Source of the DNA: Halobacteriovoraceae bacterium
GTDB lineage: Bacteria; Bdellovibrionota; Bacteriovoracia; Bacteriovoracales; Bacteriovoracaceae
Assembly (NCBI GenBank): GCA_002711995.1
Contig: PASN01000009.1
Location: 305,019-369,018 of the forward strand
DNA: 64,000 nt
Direction: 5' to 3'
Part shown: positions 6,930 to 16,107 of the stretch, one piece after another
How the letters are laid out: each line of letters starts with the position of its first letter
Numbering within the stretch: position 1 is the first letter of the stretch
Program-made: the position numbers and the translations under genes
The notes under the pieces: model-generated
Told to the model about the DNA's origin: nothing
Database searches by the model: none
The model's input: the letters and a program-made list of their open reading frames with translations, nothing else

Positions 6930-8929
6930 AAAATACATGGATAACTATGAATGACGGCGTTCGGTTGGCCGCTCGAATTTGGCTGCCGGAAAACGCGGAA
7001 AATCAACCGGTACCAGCTATATTGGAATACATCCCCTATAGAAAAAGGGATGGTGTCAGGCAAAGAGATGACATTATGAATCCTTATATCGCAGGCCATG
7101 GCTACGCGTGTGTCCGGGTCGATATAAGAGGCAGTGGCGATTCCGAAGGTATTCTCCATGACGAATATCTTCAGCAAGAACTTGATGATGGAGTTTCCAT
7201 TATTGAGTGGCTTGCTGAGCAAGTTTGGTGCGACGGCAATGTGGGTATGATAGGAATTTCTTGGGGGGGATTCAATGGACTTCAAATTGCCCACATGCAA
7301 CCACCAAACCTTAAGGCCGTAATCAGCGCATGTTCAACAGATGATCGCTATGCGGATGATGTTCACTATATGGGTGGCTGTCTTCTTGGAGACAATCTCT
7401 CATGGGCGTCCACGATGTTTTCTTACAACTCCCTTCCCCCTGACCCTGAAATTGTTGGCAGCAAGTGGAGAAAGATGTGGAAACACAGGCTAGAGGCCTG
7501 CGACTTGTGGCTAGAGAAGTGGCTTAAACACCAACATAGAGATGAATATTGGAAGCATGGATCTATTTGTGAAGATTTCACAAAAATAAATATTCCGGTC
7601 ATGGCCGTAAGTGGTTGGGCCGACGGCTATTCCAACGCAGTGTTCAGATTATTGGAAAATCTGGATGTTCCTAGACTAGGTCTTATCGGCCCTTGGAGTC
7701 ATATGTACCCTCACTTGGGAGTCCCGGGGCCAGCGATTGGTTTTTTACAAGAATGTTTGCGCTGGTGGGACAAGTGGCTCAAAGGAAGAGAGACCGGTAT
7801 TATGGACGAGCCAATGCTCAGAGTTTGGATGCTTGAAAGCATGCCTCCCTCAACCTTCTACCATCAGCGTTTTGGACAATGGGCAAGTGAAGAAAAATGG
7901 CCGCCAGAGGAAAAAACACATTTGGAGTATCAACTTCAAGAGTTTCAACTTGTGCCTAAGGATCAAGCTGTGGGACAGCATGAAATAGCCTTGCAATCTC
8001 CACTCAGCAATGGCCTTTTGGCTGGAAAGTGGTGTTCATATAGTGCGACACCGGATTTACCCCACGATCAAAGAGAAGAAGATGGTGGAGCAATCGTTTT
8101 TAATGGTCCCCCTCTTGAGGAATCAGTTCAAATACTTGGCGCACCCGAGGTTGAATTGGAACTTGCAGCAAATCGTCCAGTCGCCATGGTGGCCGTGAGG
8201 CTTTCAGATATGCGTCCTGACAATAAAGTCACCCGGGTGACATATGGAATACTCAATCTCACCCACAGAGAAGGACATGAGGAACCAAAAGAGCTGGAGC
8301 CCGGCAAGTTCTACAAAGTAAAAATTCAATTAAACGGGATCGCTCAGAACTTCCCTAAGGGGCACAGAATAAGGATTGCAATTTCATCCTCCTACTTCCC
8401 CCTCGCCTGGCCTGCTCCAGAGTCAACTCAACTAAGAATAAAGACCAAAGGCTGTGGTCTCACTCTTCCTGTTCATAAACCAAAAATTGAAAAGATTTAC
8501 TTTGAACGTCCTGAGGGAGCGGCTCCGGGTAAAGTTATTCAAGAGAAAGAGGGACAACACAACTGGTTTGTCAAAAGAGACTTGGCCAAAGACCAGGCCA
8601 TGCTGGAGGTGGTGGATGACCATGGTGTTTATCAGATCGAAGATATCAAAACAAAAGTTCTTAGAAAGTGCAGAGAGTATTACTCCTACAAGGGTGACAA
8701 CTTTCAATCCGCTAAAGGCGAGACATGTTGGGAGCGGGGTTTTGAAAGAAAGGACTGGTGTGTAAGAACAGTAACCAAAACAGTGCTTACATGTGATAAA
8801 AATTATTTTTACATCAACGCTGAGCTTGATGCTTATGAAAAAGAGCGAAGAGTCTTTTCAAGAAATTTCACAAAAAAAAATAAAAAGAAACCTCGTTTAA
8901 GAAGTAGAGTGCGCCTTCACAAATCTTAG
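6887..8929 (+). CDS. CocE/NonD-family alpha/beta hydrolase (X-Pro dipeptidyl-peptidase-like)
   Basis: 680 residues, the usual length for this family plus a 70-100 residue extension. The alpha/beta hydrolase domain shows the nucleophile elbow GISWGG (Ser125), the acid in SGWADGY (Asp246) and the histidine in GPWSHMYPH (His272). The N-terminus, MNDGVRLAARIWLP, and the oxyanion-tyrosine region EYIPYRK are typical. The C-terminal jelly-roll domain (about 340-560) is followed by an unusual basic tail ending KKNKKKPRLRSRVRLHKS. No signal peptide. The family hydrolyses esters and amides (cocaine esterase, cephalosporin acylases, X-Pro peptidases). The start has AAGGAT eight bases upstream and overlaps the ATP-grasp gene by 43 bases. 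Confidence 0.85.
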   Translation: MEYTNHLPFTVRHIENTWITMNDGVRLAARIWLPENAENQPVPAILEYIPYRKRDGVRQRDDIMNPYIAGHGYACVRVDIRGSGDSEGILHDEYLQQELDDGVSIIEWLAEQVWCDGNVGMIGISWGGFNGLQIAHMQPPNLKAVISACSTDDRYADDVHYMGGCLLGDNLSWASTMFSYNSLPPDPEIVGSKWRKMWKHRLEACDLWLEKWLKHQHRDEYWKHGSICEDFTKINIPVMAVSGWADGYSNAVFRLLENLDVPRLGLIGPWSHMYPHLGVPGPAIGFLQECLRWWDKWLKGRETGIMDEPMLRVWMLESMPPSTFYHQRFGQWASEEKWPPEEKTHLEYQLQEFQLVPKDQAVGQHEIALQSPLSNGLLAGKWCSYSATPDLPHDQREEDGGAIVFNGPPLEESVQILGAPEVELELAANRPVAMVAVRLSDMRPDNKVTRVTYGILNLTHREGHEEPKELEPGKFYKVKIQLNGIAQNFPKGHRIRIAISSSYFPLAWPAPESTQLRIKTKGCGLTLPVHKPKIEKIYFERPEGAAPGKVIQEKEGQHNWFVKRDLAKDQAMLEVVDDHGVYQIEDIKTKVLRKCREYYSYKGDNFQSAKGETCWERGFERKDWCVRTVTKTVLTCDKNYFYINAELDAYEKERRVFSRNFTKKNKKKPRLRSRVRLHKS

Positions 8930-8970
8930 ACAAAAAAGACGTGTGAACCTCAAAGAGTTAAAATCTACTC

Positions 8971-9717
8971 ATGAAGGTTTTAATTCCTCTTCCAAGAAAA
9001 GACTTTGACCCAAGCGAGGTTGTAATACCTTGGAGCATCCTTCGAACGGGGGGTCAGATTGTCTTTGCAACCCCAGACGGGGTTAGATCGGTGCCAGACA
9101 GACATACCTTAACAGGGGAAGGCCTAGGGATTCTTACTCCAGTGCTTAGAGCAGATAAAAGAATTCAACACGCTCTCAAAGAAATGATGGACACTCATTA
9201 CTTTCACCATCCGATAACCTATGAAGAGGCGCTCAATTCAGAATTCGATGGAATCATTCTTCCCGGAGGACACGCTGGCGGCATTAAAGAGTACCTTGAT
9301 TCCGAGATCTTACAAAAAATAATTTCCAATCATATGGAGAAGAGAAGGCCAATAGGAGCGATTTGCCAAGCGGTTCTTTTGCTTGCTCGAAGTAAGGGTT
9401 CAAAGTCTGTCTCTGTCATTCACAACAAGAAAGTCACTGCCCTGCCAAAGATTGCAGAAAAAATCACTAATAAACTAATCAATAAAAGCTTTGTAAAAGA
9501 TTTCAAGTCCCCAATAAAATCTAGTATTGAGGATGAAGTTAAAAGTGTTTTAGAAAATGAAAAACAACAATTTAGCCCAGGCCCTCCCCTCTTGGTTAAG
9601 GACTCGCTTTCTAGACTGTGGGCCGGACATGTGGTGAGAGACGAGAACTTAGTTACAGCGAGATGGGCGGGTGATGCCCATCGCTTTGCAATGGAATTTA
9701 AAGAAATGCTTTTATAG
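8971..9717 (+). CDS. DJ-1/PfpI family protein
   Basis: 248 residues. The class I glutamine-amidotransferase-like fold is shown by FDGIILPGGHAGG near residue 92 and the nucleophile elbow IGAICQAVLLLAR with Cys132. The C-terminal VTARWAGDAHRFAMEFKEML is the usual family ending. Members act as glyoxalases, deglycases, chaperones or small hydrolases; which one applies here is open. About 50 residues (roughly 145-205, lysine-rich) are inserted between the elbow and the last sheet, longer than in the compact family members. It is the third gene of the plus-strand run with the ATP-grasp and CocE genes, 41 bases after the latter, and faces the AstE-like gene with a 4-base gap. Confidence 0.8.
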   Translation: MKVLIPLPRKDFDPSEVVIPWSILRTGGQIVFATPDGVRSVPDRHTLTGEGLGILTPVLRADKRIQHALKEMMDTHYFHHPITYEEALNSEFDGIILPGGHAGGIKEYLDSEILQKIISNHMEKRRPIGAICQAVLLLARSKGSKSVSVIHNKKVTALPKIAEKITNKLINKSFVKDFKSPIKSSIEDEVKSVLENEKQQFSPGPPLLVKDSLSRLWAGHVVRDENLVTARWAGDAHRFAMEFKEMLL

Positions 9718-9721
9718 AAGT

Positions 9722-10774
9722 CTAATCAATATCAGCTTGTGGATAAATGAACCCTCTTTTCTTCAATTCCCTTTTATTCAATCTTTCAACTGTAGCTAAA
9801 TGAATGATTGCTTCACCCAGCGTTACAAGAGGCAGGTTGTTAACACCGATTACAATGCCATCCTCAGGCGTTGTAACTTCTATTTCGACATCTCCCAGCA
9901 GGTCTAAAATTAGAGCAACGGTCTGACCTTTCTTTACATAACTTCCAAGTTTGACAGACATTCGGACCGTGCCGCTATTAGGCGCTCTTAGCCAAAAGCT
10001 ATCTTGCGCAACTATTGAGTCATACTTGGTAGTTTCAACTTTTTCTTCATCGATCATGCCGATATTGCTCATAGCGGCCAGCGTTCCCCGCACTCCCATG
10101 GAGATAACATCATTTTCAAAACGAAGGGCCTGACCACCTTCAAATAGAAGAATGTTTACCTTCTTCTTTCTTGCAGCTTCCCTTAAAGAGCCATCCCTCA
10201 TATGAGAATCAATCATAATTGGAGCATTGAATGAAGTAGCAAAATCTTTTGTGGCCTGATTGTCTAGTGATGCTCTAATTTGCGGAAAGTTTGATCTATG
10301 GATTGCTCCTGTATGAAAATCAATCCCATGGGTGCACTTGCTGACTATTTCTTTCATAAATAAGTGCGCAATTCTCGCAGCAAGACTTCCATGTTTCGAA
10401 CCAGGGAAGGAACGGTTTAAATCCCTTCTATCAGGGAGATATCGTGACTTATTATGAAAACCAAAGATATTGACCACAGGGATGGCAATAATTGTGCCCT
10501 TAATTTCACTTAAAAGCTCGGATTTCAAAATTTCACGGATAATTTCCACCCCATTTATCTCATCACCGTGGAGTGCGGCCGAAAGGAAGAGAACTGGCCC
10601 TTCTTTCTGTCCTCGAACAACATGAACCGGAATTTCGAGGGCCGTAAAATCATATAGCTCTGCGATTGGAAGCATAATGGTTTTTCGCTCGCCTGGAGCT
10701 ACCTTCTCGCCATTTATTGAGAATTGTTTTCTTCTTGGCACGTTCTTACCCCTTAATGATTTCCCTGCTGCCAA
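9722..10774 (-). CDS. Succinylglutamate desuccinylase/aspartoacylase family zinc deacylase
   Basis: 350 residues of the M14-like AstE/AspA family. Zinc ligands are visible as HGDE (His69, Glu72) and IDFHTGA (His154); the catalytic glutamate is Glu212 in LLFEGG. The substrate carboxylate-binding region [11 protein letters not shown] is intact. The C-terminal part (about 255-340) is a beta barrel-like domain ([20 protein letters not shown]) seen in bacterial AstE-like proteins. It should cleave N-acyl-amino acid or peptide amide bonds. It is the last gene of a RimB-RimK-AstE run, overlapping RimK by 29 bases. This combination recurs in many proteobacteria (known from memory), and the natural substrate is not settled. 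Confidence 0.85.
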   Translation of the reverse strand: MAAGKSLRGKNVPRRKQFSINGEKVAPGERKTIMLPIAELYDFTALEIPVHVVRGQKEGPVLFLSAALHGDEINGVEIIREILKSELLSEIKGTIIAIPVVNIFGFHNKSRYLPDRRDLNRSFPGSKHGSLAARIAHLFMKEIVSKCTHGIDFHTGAIHRSNFPQIRASLDNQATKDFATSFNAPIMIDSHMRDGSLREAARKKKVNILLFEGGQALRFENDVISMGVRGTLAAMSNIGMIDEEKVETTKYDSIVAQDSFWLRAPNSGTVRMSVKLGSYVKKGQTVALILDLLGDVEIEVTTPEDGIVIGVNNLPLVTLGEAIIHLATVERLNKRELKKRGFIYPQADID

Positions 10775-11654
10775 TTGGCTTTTTTAAGGATTTTTCAGTG
10801 AACTCAATAACAAGTCCTGCTATATCTTTGCCCGTTGCCTTCTCTATTCCCTCCAAACCTGGAGATGAGTTCACTTCCAATATCAAAGGACCTCGCTTGC
10901 TCCTCAATATATCAACCCCTGAGACATTCAGTCCCATCGCCTTGGAGGCCTTTACAGCCATGGCCCTTTCTTGTGGAGTGATTTTAACCTTTTCAGCTTG
11001 CCCGCCTTGGTGGAGATTGGATCTAAACTCGCCCTCAGCACCCTGTCTTCTCATGGAAGCGACGACCTTGTCTCCAATGACAAAGCATCTTATGTCCGAA
11101 CCACCCGACTCCTCGATAAATTCTTGCACAAGAAAGTTTGAGTTCAGGTTTCTAAGCATCTCAATGACATTCTTTGCTGTTTTTTTATTTTCAACAAGAA
11201 GAACACCTTTGCCTTGTGTAGATTCAAGAATTTTAATTACACATGGTGGTCCCCCAACTAGGGAAATTAAGTCCTCAGTCATCTGAGCTGACTTTGCAAA
11301 ACCAGTGACAGGCATTCCTATCCCTTTTCGTGACATGACTTGAAGACTTCTTAACTTATCCCTAGATCGAAGAATTGCCGCTGAACTGTTTACAGGGAGT
11401 ACTCTAGCCATTTCAAACTGTCTCAATACTGCTGTTCCATAAAAAGTGATTGATGAGCCTATTCTAGGAATTACCGCCTGAAAATGGTCTAAGACTCTAT
11501 CCTTCATATGAACTTTGGGCATCGTCGTGGCGATATTCATATAGCAATGCATAGGGTTTATGACCTCTACGGTGTGCCCTCTTTGTTGGGCTGCCTCGAC
11601 TAATCTTCTAGTAGAATATAGCTTTGGTCCTTGAGAAAGTATGGCCAAGTTCAC
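10746..11654 (-). CDS. rimK: RimK-family ATP-grasp ligase
   Basis: 302 residues, close to E. coli RimK (300). Motifs in order: N-terminal [40 protein letters not shown] before the ATP-grasp lid; [18 protein letters not shown] (nucleotide-binding lysines); [20 protein letters not shown]; and [15 protein letters not shown] (metal-binding Glu and Asn). RimK adds glutamates to the C-terminus of ribosomal protein S6 and can make poly-alpha-glutamate; LysX-type relatives modify carrier proteins. The gene overlaps the RimB-like gene by 4 bases and the AstE-like gene by 29, so all three are translated together. Family certain; target not proven here. Confidence 0.88.
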   Translation of the reverse strand: MNLAILSQGPKLYSTRRLVEAAQQRGHTVEVINPMHCYMNIATTMPKVHMKDRVLDHFQAVIPRIGSSITFYGTAVLRQFEMARVLPVNSSAAILRSRDKLRSLQVMSRKGIGMPVTGFAKSAQMTEDLISLVGGPPCVIKILESTQGKGVLLVENKKTAKNVIEMLRNLNSNFLVQEFIEESGGSDIRCFVIGDKVVASMRRQGAEGEFRSNLHQGGQAEKVKITPQERAMAVKASKAMGLNVSGVDILRSKRGPLILEVNSSPGLEGIEKATGKDIAGLVIEFTEKSLKKPIGSREIIKG

Positions 11655-12109
11655 TTTTCACTCCTTTTCTTTAATTCTTTAGACATCACAAAAGATTTGC
11701 TGGGATCCACCATGAAATCACCTCTTAAGGCCTCTCTTCCAAGAAGCATTCTAAACCCCATCATGTCCCTATTAACCAATGTGACTTCAATAACTTTAAC
11801 ATGTTCTCCAATTTTTAGCTTGGTAAGAATAACTGGCCGCACACTTGAAATACCGTTGGAACTTTTTACTTTTCTATGTTCAATCACTTCGGCTTTTGCT
11901 TCCAACTCCGGCCTTGAGCTCTTTTGCTTTGGGTGAATCGTAAAGTGAGCAAATTCTTTGTTTTTTCTTTTATAAATTTTAATTTCCGACACATGTAGAG
12001 AAGAGGTTCTTGCCCCAGTATCGACTTTGACTTTTATTGCATCAACTCCAAGTTGCGGCAGCTGAGCAAATTCTCTCCACCCAATAATATCTAAAGTTTT
12101 TTTCCTCAT
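11651..12109 (-). CDS. RimB-like retropepsin-fold protease (ATP-dependent zinc protease family)
   Basis: 152 residues, matching the Pfam Zn_protease / RimB family in length and in the key motif [12 protein letters not shown] near residue 28, an Asp-Thr-Gly active site of retropepsin type. The later [20 protein letters not shown] is the family's C-terminal signature. In Pseudomonas, RimB works with RimK to control S6 glutamylation. It is the first gene of the minus-strand run and overlaps rimK by an ATGA junction. The historic family name suggests zinc and ATP, but only the aspartate motif can be seen here. Confidence 0.82.
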   Translation of the reverse strand: MRKKTLDIIGWREFAQLPQLGVDAIKVKVDTGARTSSLHVSEIKIYKRKNKEFAHFTIHPKQKSSRPELEAKAEVIEHRKVKSSNGISSVRPVILTKLKIGEHVKVIEVTLVNRDMMGFRMLLGREALRGDFMVDPSKSFVMSKELKKRSEK

Positions 12110-12231
12110 TCAGCGCATCCACTTTGACACAGATACAAAAACCGTGCCTATTTTCTGTAAATTATCACTCAAAAGAATAACACAATGGAACACTTCTTGC
12201 TTGTAAAGAGTCTCAAAATAAGGAGAGATTT

Positions 12232-12678
12232 ATGGAACAAGAAAAAAATATAGACCCGCAAGATCAAAAACATACCCAGAAGACAAATGAGTTTTACCAC
12301 ATGGCATCTCAGGCCCTGGGAGTTCCTAAGGATTCTGGAAAAAGGATATCTCAATGTATCCTAAGGAACATTGTTAAAAGAATTCATCCTAACGAGGCAA
12401 AACATCTAATATCCGAGTTGCCATACGAGCTAAAGCAAGAGTGCTCTGAGTGCGTGACAGGTCCTGACAAGTCAATTGACGCCGAGAAGTTTAAAAGCGA
12501 TATCATAAAGGCCTCTCAGCAAGAGAATATCGATCCTGAAGAGGTGGCCAAAAACTTCTGGTCTTACTTGACCGGATGGCTAAATGAATATGAAGGGGAA
12601 AAGAAGGGCGAGACCTTTGACGTCTTGGACAACTTACCCAAGGACGTAAAGGCCTTATTTGGACACCCTATTCAATAA
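12232..12678 (+). CDS. DUF2267-like cytoplasmic protein
   Basis: 148 residues, all helical and acidic. ILRNIVKRIHPNEAKHLISE followed by LPYELKQE resembles the repeat of DUF2267, in which LR..L..RL...EA..L..QLP is typical, and the ending FDVLDNLPKDVKALFG is the usual DUF2267 finish. The function of DUF2267 is unknown; members often occur near stress genes. AGGAGA lies six bases before the ATG. A possible promoter is TTGACA at 12124-12129 with TATTTT at 12149-12154, but the 19-base spacing is long. A UUCG-loop hairpin follows the stop codon. Confidence 0.65.
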   Translation: MEQEKNIDPQDQKHTQKTNEFYHMASQALGVPKDSGKRISQCILRNIVKRIHPNEAKHLISELPYELKQECSECVTGPDKSIDAEKFKSDIIKASQQENIDPEEVAKNFWSYLTGWLNEYEGEKKGETFDVLDNLPKDVKALFGHPIQ

Positions 12679-12680
12679 AC

Positions 12681-13178
12681 TCAGTGCGCCACCCTTCGGC
12701 GTGGCGCTACTTCTCTTTCCAAGTTTCGCTTCAAAGGGGCCGTGATCCCCAGTCCAAATCCAAAGACTAAGTGGCAGCCAAACCACCAGCCTTCCATGCC
12801 TTCTCTTGCGACAATAACTTCTGGACTCACCACAGGCAGAAAAAGATAGGTCATAATGGCCCACACTGCGCCGCCAAAGATTATCCCAGCAACAACTTCT
12901 GATGAAGAACTGGTGACTCTTTTTGTTAAAAAAGCAAAGACTATGCCCCATACGATTGAAAATAAGAAATGAGTGGCTATACCAACGAGTATGACACCAA
13001 TAGAGCCCTGCTGAGCTCCATCGCCTAAAAATATGGCAGAGACGTTTTTCATAGGCCCCCAAAAGTCAGATTCAAGATAGAAAGCGCCTAGATTGGCAAC
13101 GATAGCCATGCATGCTCCTCCAAAGGCACCGGCCAATATTCCGGCCTCAACAAGAGATTTTGTTCTAAAATTTTGCAT
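12681..13178 (-). CDS. Four-helix inner-membrane protein, unknown function
   Basis: 165 residues from the ATG at 13178, chosen because AAGGAG lies 7 bases before it; a longer reading frame to 13277 has no ribosome-binding site and would cross the start of the divergent gene. Four hydrophobic segments are visible: about 12-33, 59-82, 91-115 and 133-150. The glycine-rich GILAGAFGGACMAIV and VVAGIIFGGAVWAIMTYLFL look packed against each other. The C-terminus is very basic (LKRNLEREVAPRRRVAH), so probably cytoplasmic. No family recognised. It is divergent from the AI-2E-type transporter, with 84 bases between starts. Confidence 0.65.
   Translation of the reverse strand: MQNFRTKSLVEAGILAGAFGGACMAIVANLGAFYLESDFWGPMKNVSAIFLGDGAQQGSIGVILVGIATHFLFSIVWGIVFAFLTKRVTSSSSEVVAGIIFGGAVWAIMTYLFLPVVSPEVIVAREGMEGWWFGCHLVFGFGLGITAPLKRNLEREVAPRRRVAH
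12686..12715 (+). terminator. UUCG-loop terminator inside a convergent gene
   Basis: GCGCCAC (12686-12692) pairs with GTGGCGC (12701-12707); inside it a C-G pair closes a TTCG loop (12695-12698). A T-rich tract follows at 12711-12720. The hairpin lies in the last codons of the minus-strand membrane-protein gene. Confidence 0.5.
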
Positions 13179-13262
13179 ATCTAGCTCCTTTTCGGACCAT
13201 AAGAAGCAAGAGATATGCCAACATTCTTTGCCTGAGTGATTTGAACTTGTTAAGCTTAGGCG

Positions 13263-14258
13263 ATGGAACACTATCAAAAAATTAATACTGTATGTTTGTT
13301 TGCTTTAACCTTTATGGCCTGCGCTTTTGTGTTGGCGATTACAAAAACGGTTATGATTCCATTTACTCTGTCCGTCTTTCTTTACTTGATTCTTACCCCT
13401 GTTATGAAGTGGCTTCAAGCAAGGTTTAAATTAAAGAGATGGATGGCCCTTAGTATTACGCTTTTTATTTTTACTGCGTCTATTATTTGCTTAACATGGC
13501 TAGTATCTGGGTCAATAGATTCATTTATTCAAGGGATTGATCAATATAAAGACCGCTTAGACTCGTTAACCTCCACGATTGAAGTCAAGTTAAAAGATTT
13601 AGGGTTTGACCTTTCAACTTTTAGCCCAGGTGAGAGCGCTCAGATTACTCCACTGCTGCCCACCCTTAAGAAATTAACCACTGGCCTTCTTGGAGTATTA
13701 AGCAATTCTGTGTTAGTGATTATCTTCACCCTATTTCTTATCACCGGGGAAAGTGTTCACAATTCCAACAATGAAACAATCATTAAAGTTAAGAACAGCA
13801 TCGCAAAATATGTTTTCACAAAGCTTGTAATCTCAGCCGCAACTGGAGGTCTGAGCTACATTGTGTTTTTGATCTTTGACGTTGAACTCGCTTCTATGTT
13901 CGCAATTCTTACAATTCTTTTGAACTTCATTCCAAACATAGGATCTATCATTGCCGTGTTAATGCCTCTTCCTGTGATCTTGTTGCAATACTTTTTGGGA
14001 TGGCAATTTTTTGTAATTCTTATCTTGCTTACCCTTTTTCAGACGGTGATAGGAAACATTCTAGAGCCGAAAGTAATGGGTAAAAGCATGGGACTACACC
14101 CTGTGGCAATACTTTTATCTCTAACTTTTTGGGGATTCATTTGGGGTGTGCCGGGAATGTTCCTGTCGGTTCCAATTATGGCGGCAATGAAAATCATTTT
14201 TGAATCCTACGAATTCACAACTCCCATAGCCGCTGTAATGGAGGGCAAGCTCGACTAG
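13263..14258 (+). CDS. AI-2E/PerM family membrane transporter
   Basis: 331 residues, the family's usual size, with about eight membrane segments. The N-terminal pair (residues 8-50, FALTFMACAFVLAI and VMIPFTLSVFLYLILTPVMK) is followed by the typical WLVSGSIDSFIQGIDQY amphipathic loop. The conserved C-terminal region reads LNFIPNIGSIIAVLMPLP, GNILEPKVMGKSMGLHPVAI and FWGFIWGVPGMFLSVPIMA. The family includes TqsA (autoinducer-2 export) and sodium/proton antiporters; the substrate here is unknown. It is convergent with the aminotransferase gene, overlapping its stop by 4 bases. Confidence 0.88.
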   Translation: MEHYQKINTVCLFALTFMACAFVLAITKTVMIPFTLSVFLYLILTPVMKWLQARFKLKRWMALSITLFIFTASIICLTWLVSGSIDSFIQGIDQYKDRLDSLTSTIEVKLKDLGFDLSTFSPGESAQITPLLPTLKKLTTGLLGVLSNSVLVIIFTLFLITGESVHNSNNETIIKVKNSIAKYVFTKLVISAATGGLSYIVFLIFDVELASMFAILTILLNFIPNIGSIIAVLMPLPVILLQYFLGWQFFVILILLTLFQTVIGNILEPKVMGKSMGLHPVAILLSLTFWGFIWGVPGMFLSVPIMAAMKIIFESYEFTTPIAAVMEGKLD

Positions 14259-15445
14259 GAGAGCTTGCCAAGAGAGTTTTTAATTCTTTTAGCGGCTTCT
14301 TTTAGCTGCTCTTCAGAGTTTGCATATGAAATCCTTATATTTTTAGGACATCCAAATGCGTCACCCGGAGTCGTGGCAACCATGCAATCCTCAAGGAGGA
14401 ACTCACAAAGCTCGCCAACATTGTTAATTTTCTTTCCATTGGCGCTTTTCCCAAGCAGTCCAGAAACATCAGGGAATAAATAGAAAGCACCTTGAGGAAC
14501 ATTTAGTTTAAGGCCCTCTATAGGTGATAAAAGCTCAATCAAAAGATCTCTTCTCTGAAGGAAAACATCCCTCATTTTTTTGACCTCATCCTTCTTATCT
14601 CTTAGCGCAACTAGCGATGCCCTCTGGGCTATCGCGTTCGCTCCTGAGGTGAACTGTCCTTGAACCTTTGCGCACGCTTTTGCAACTTCAAGCGGAGCGC
14701 CGATAAAGCCAATTCTCCACCCTGTCATAGCAAACCCCTTAGAGACACCATTGACAGTTATTACTCTATCTTTAATTTCTTCAAAACATCCAAGGCTCGT
14801 GTTTGGCTCTACAAAATTTATATATTCATAGATTTCATCACTTACTATATAGCAGTCGTGCTCTTTGAAGACTTCAACTAGGGCCGAAAGCTCTTCCTTA
14901 GTATAGGACGAGCCTGAAGGATTACATGGGTTTGAAAACACGAAGGCTTTTGTCTTTGGAGAAAGCGCTCCTTTTAATTGCTCTGGCGTGATCTTAAAGT
15001 CAGTCTCAATGGATGTGTCGATGATTACTGGTTTTCCCTCAGCAAATTTAACCATTTCGATATAGCTAACCCAGTAAGGGGCAGGTAGAACAACTTCGTC
15101 ACCAGGGTTGACCACTGCTAACATTATGTTCATAAGAGAGTGCTTTGCGCCAGTTGAAACAACTATCTGTTCAGGAGTGTAGTTGAGACCGTTCTCATTT
15201 TTAAATTTATTGCAAATGACCTCTCTAAAATCCTTATAGCCAGGCACTGGTGGATAGTGAGAGAAGTTATCATCAATAGCCTGCTTGGCGGCTGCTTTAA
15301 TGTATTCAGGAACATTGAAGTCAGGCTCCCCCAAACTAAGACTGATAATGTCTTTTCCTTGTTCTTTTAATTCTCCAGCAAGTCTTGCCATTTTAAGTGT
15401 GGCGCTTTCGGCCATGTTCTTTGCGCGGTCAGAAATTTTTCCCAT
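14255..15445 (-). CDS. Class I/II aminotransferase, aspartate aminotransferase type
   Basis: 396 residues. Fold-type I PLP enzyme of subgroup I-beta. Landmarks: SLSLGEPDFNVPEYIK, the substrate-binding YPPVPGYKDFRE, FSNPCNPSGSSYTKEEL, VSDEIYEYINF with the PLP-binding Asp203, the Schiff-base lysine Lys236 in NGVSKGFAMTGWRIGF, and the arginine in NIRISYA that binds the substrate carboxylate. It most likely interconverts aspartate/oxaloacetate with glutamate/2-oxoglutarate, though relatives use prephenate or aromatic acids. AGGACTT precedes the ATG. A methyltransferase gene ends 17 bases upstream on the same strand. Confidence 0.88.
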   Translation of the reverse strand: MGKISDRAKNMAESATLKMARLAGELKEQGKDIISLSLGEPDFNVPEYIKAAAKQAIDDNFSHYPPVPGYKDFREVICNKFKNENGLNYTPEQIVVSTGAKHSLMNIMLAVVNPGDEVVLPAPYWVSYIEMVKFAEGKPVIIDTSIETDFKITPEQLKGALSPKTKAFVFSNPCNPSGSSYTKEELSALVEVFKEHDCYIVSDEIYEYINFVEPNTSLGCFEEIKDRVITVNGVSKGFAMTGWRIGFIGAPLEVAKACAKVQGQFTSGANAIAQRASLVALRDKKDEVKKMRDVFLQRRDLLIELLSPIEGLKLNVPQGAFYLFPDVSGLLGKSANGKKINNVGELCEFLLEDCMVATTPGDAFGCPKNIRISYANSEEQLKEAAKRIKNSLGKLS

Positions 15446-15462
15446 TGTTTAAGTCCTAATTC

Positions 15463-16107
15463 TTAATGTCTATATAGTAAATCGGTAAATAGTGTTGTTT
15501 CTTCATTAAAATGATGTTTGCTCTCCCAAATTCTACTAGAGATATTGGTGAATCCCTCTCCCACTACTTTTTTATAAAAGTTGGATGACCTTCTATAGGC
15601 ATATTTGTCATCAAAGTCTAAATCTTCAATCTGTCTATCCAACTCTTTGTCAGTTGGAACAGCAAGGTAGAGATATTTCACTCTACGACTAAGAGTATTT
15701 ACCACAAACTTAAGGTCCTTTTCGTCTAAATACTGAAAAACTGAACAGCAAAGTCCAAGGTCATAATTAAGTTTAGGCTTGTCAGGCATGGAACACCATT
15801 CTTGAAGCGTGCAGTTTTCAAGTTTAAGTTTAGTTGACTCCACAGGACGAAGTTTGCGCTTTTTGGCCTTATTGAAAGCATGATCGCTGGGCTCTATACC
15901 TAGCGCTTTGTAAGGGATAAATTGTTTCATTGTTTTCTGGAAAAGGTATCCATAGCCAAAGCCGAAATCGGCGATACTGGAAATATCGACCTGCTCCAAC
16001 TCAAAGAAGGCCTTTATATACCTGGCATGCTCTTTAGCGTTGCCTATACCATCCATCGTGAAAGGTTGGGAGTAGTTTTCATCCCAATATTTTTTATCGA
16101 AACTCAT
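15463..16107 (-). CDS. SAM-dependent methyltransferase
   Basis: 214 residues, class I Rossmann methyltransferase. Motif I is IADFGFGYGYLF near residue 45, motif II ends in GIEPSD, and the post-II region includes LGLCCSVFQYLDEKDL. The N-terminus KKYWDENYSQPF is a common opening in small cytosolic methyltransferases. The target molecule is unknown. It overlaps the secreted nuclease gene upstream by an ATGA junction, an odd pairing since that product is exported; the two may simply share a promoter. Confidence 0.75.
   Translation of the reverse strand: MSFDKKYWDENYSQPFTMDGIGNAKEHARYIKAFFELEQVDISSIADFGFGYGYLFQKTMKQFIPYKALGIEPSDHAFNKAKKRKLRPVESTKLKLENCTLQEWCSMPDKPKLNYDLGLCCSVFQYLDEKDLKFVVNTLSRRVKYLYLAVPTDKELDRQIEDLDFDDKYAYRRSSNFYKKVVGEGFTNISSRIWESKHHFNEETTLFTDLLYRH

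Noticed and set aside
6854-7300. Minus-strand frame of 148 residues over the ATP-grasp/CocE junction
   Set aside because: Lies fully inside well-supported coding sequence on the plus strand; no ribosome-binding site and no recognisable domain.
10717-11286. Plus-strand frame of 189 residues opposite rimK
   Set aside because: Antisense to a RimK gene with all ATP-grasp motifs; composition (Pro/Ser-rich) is typical of a shadow frame.
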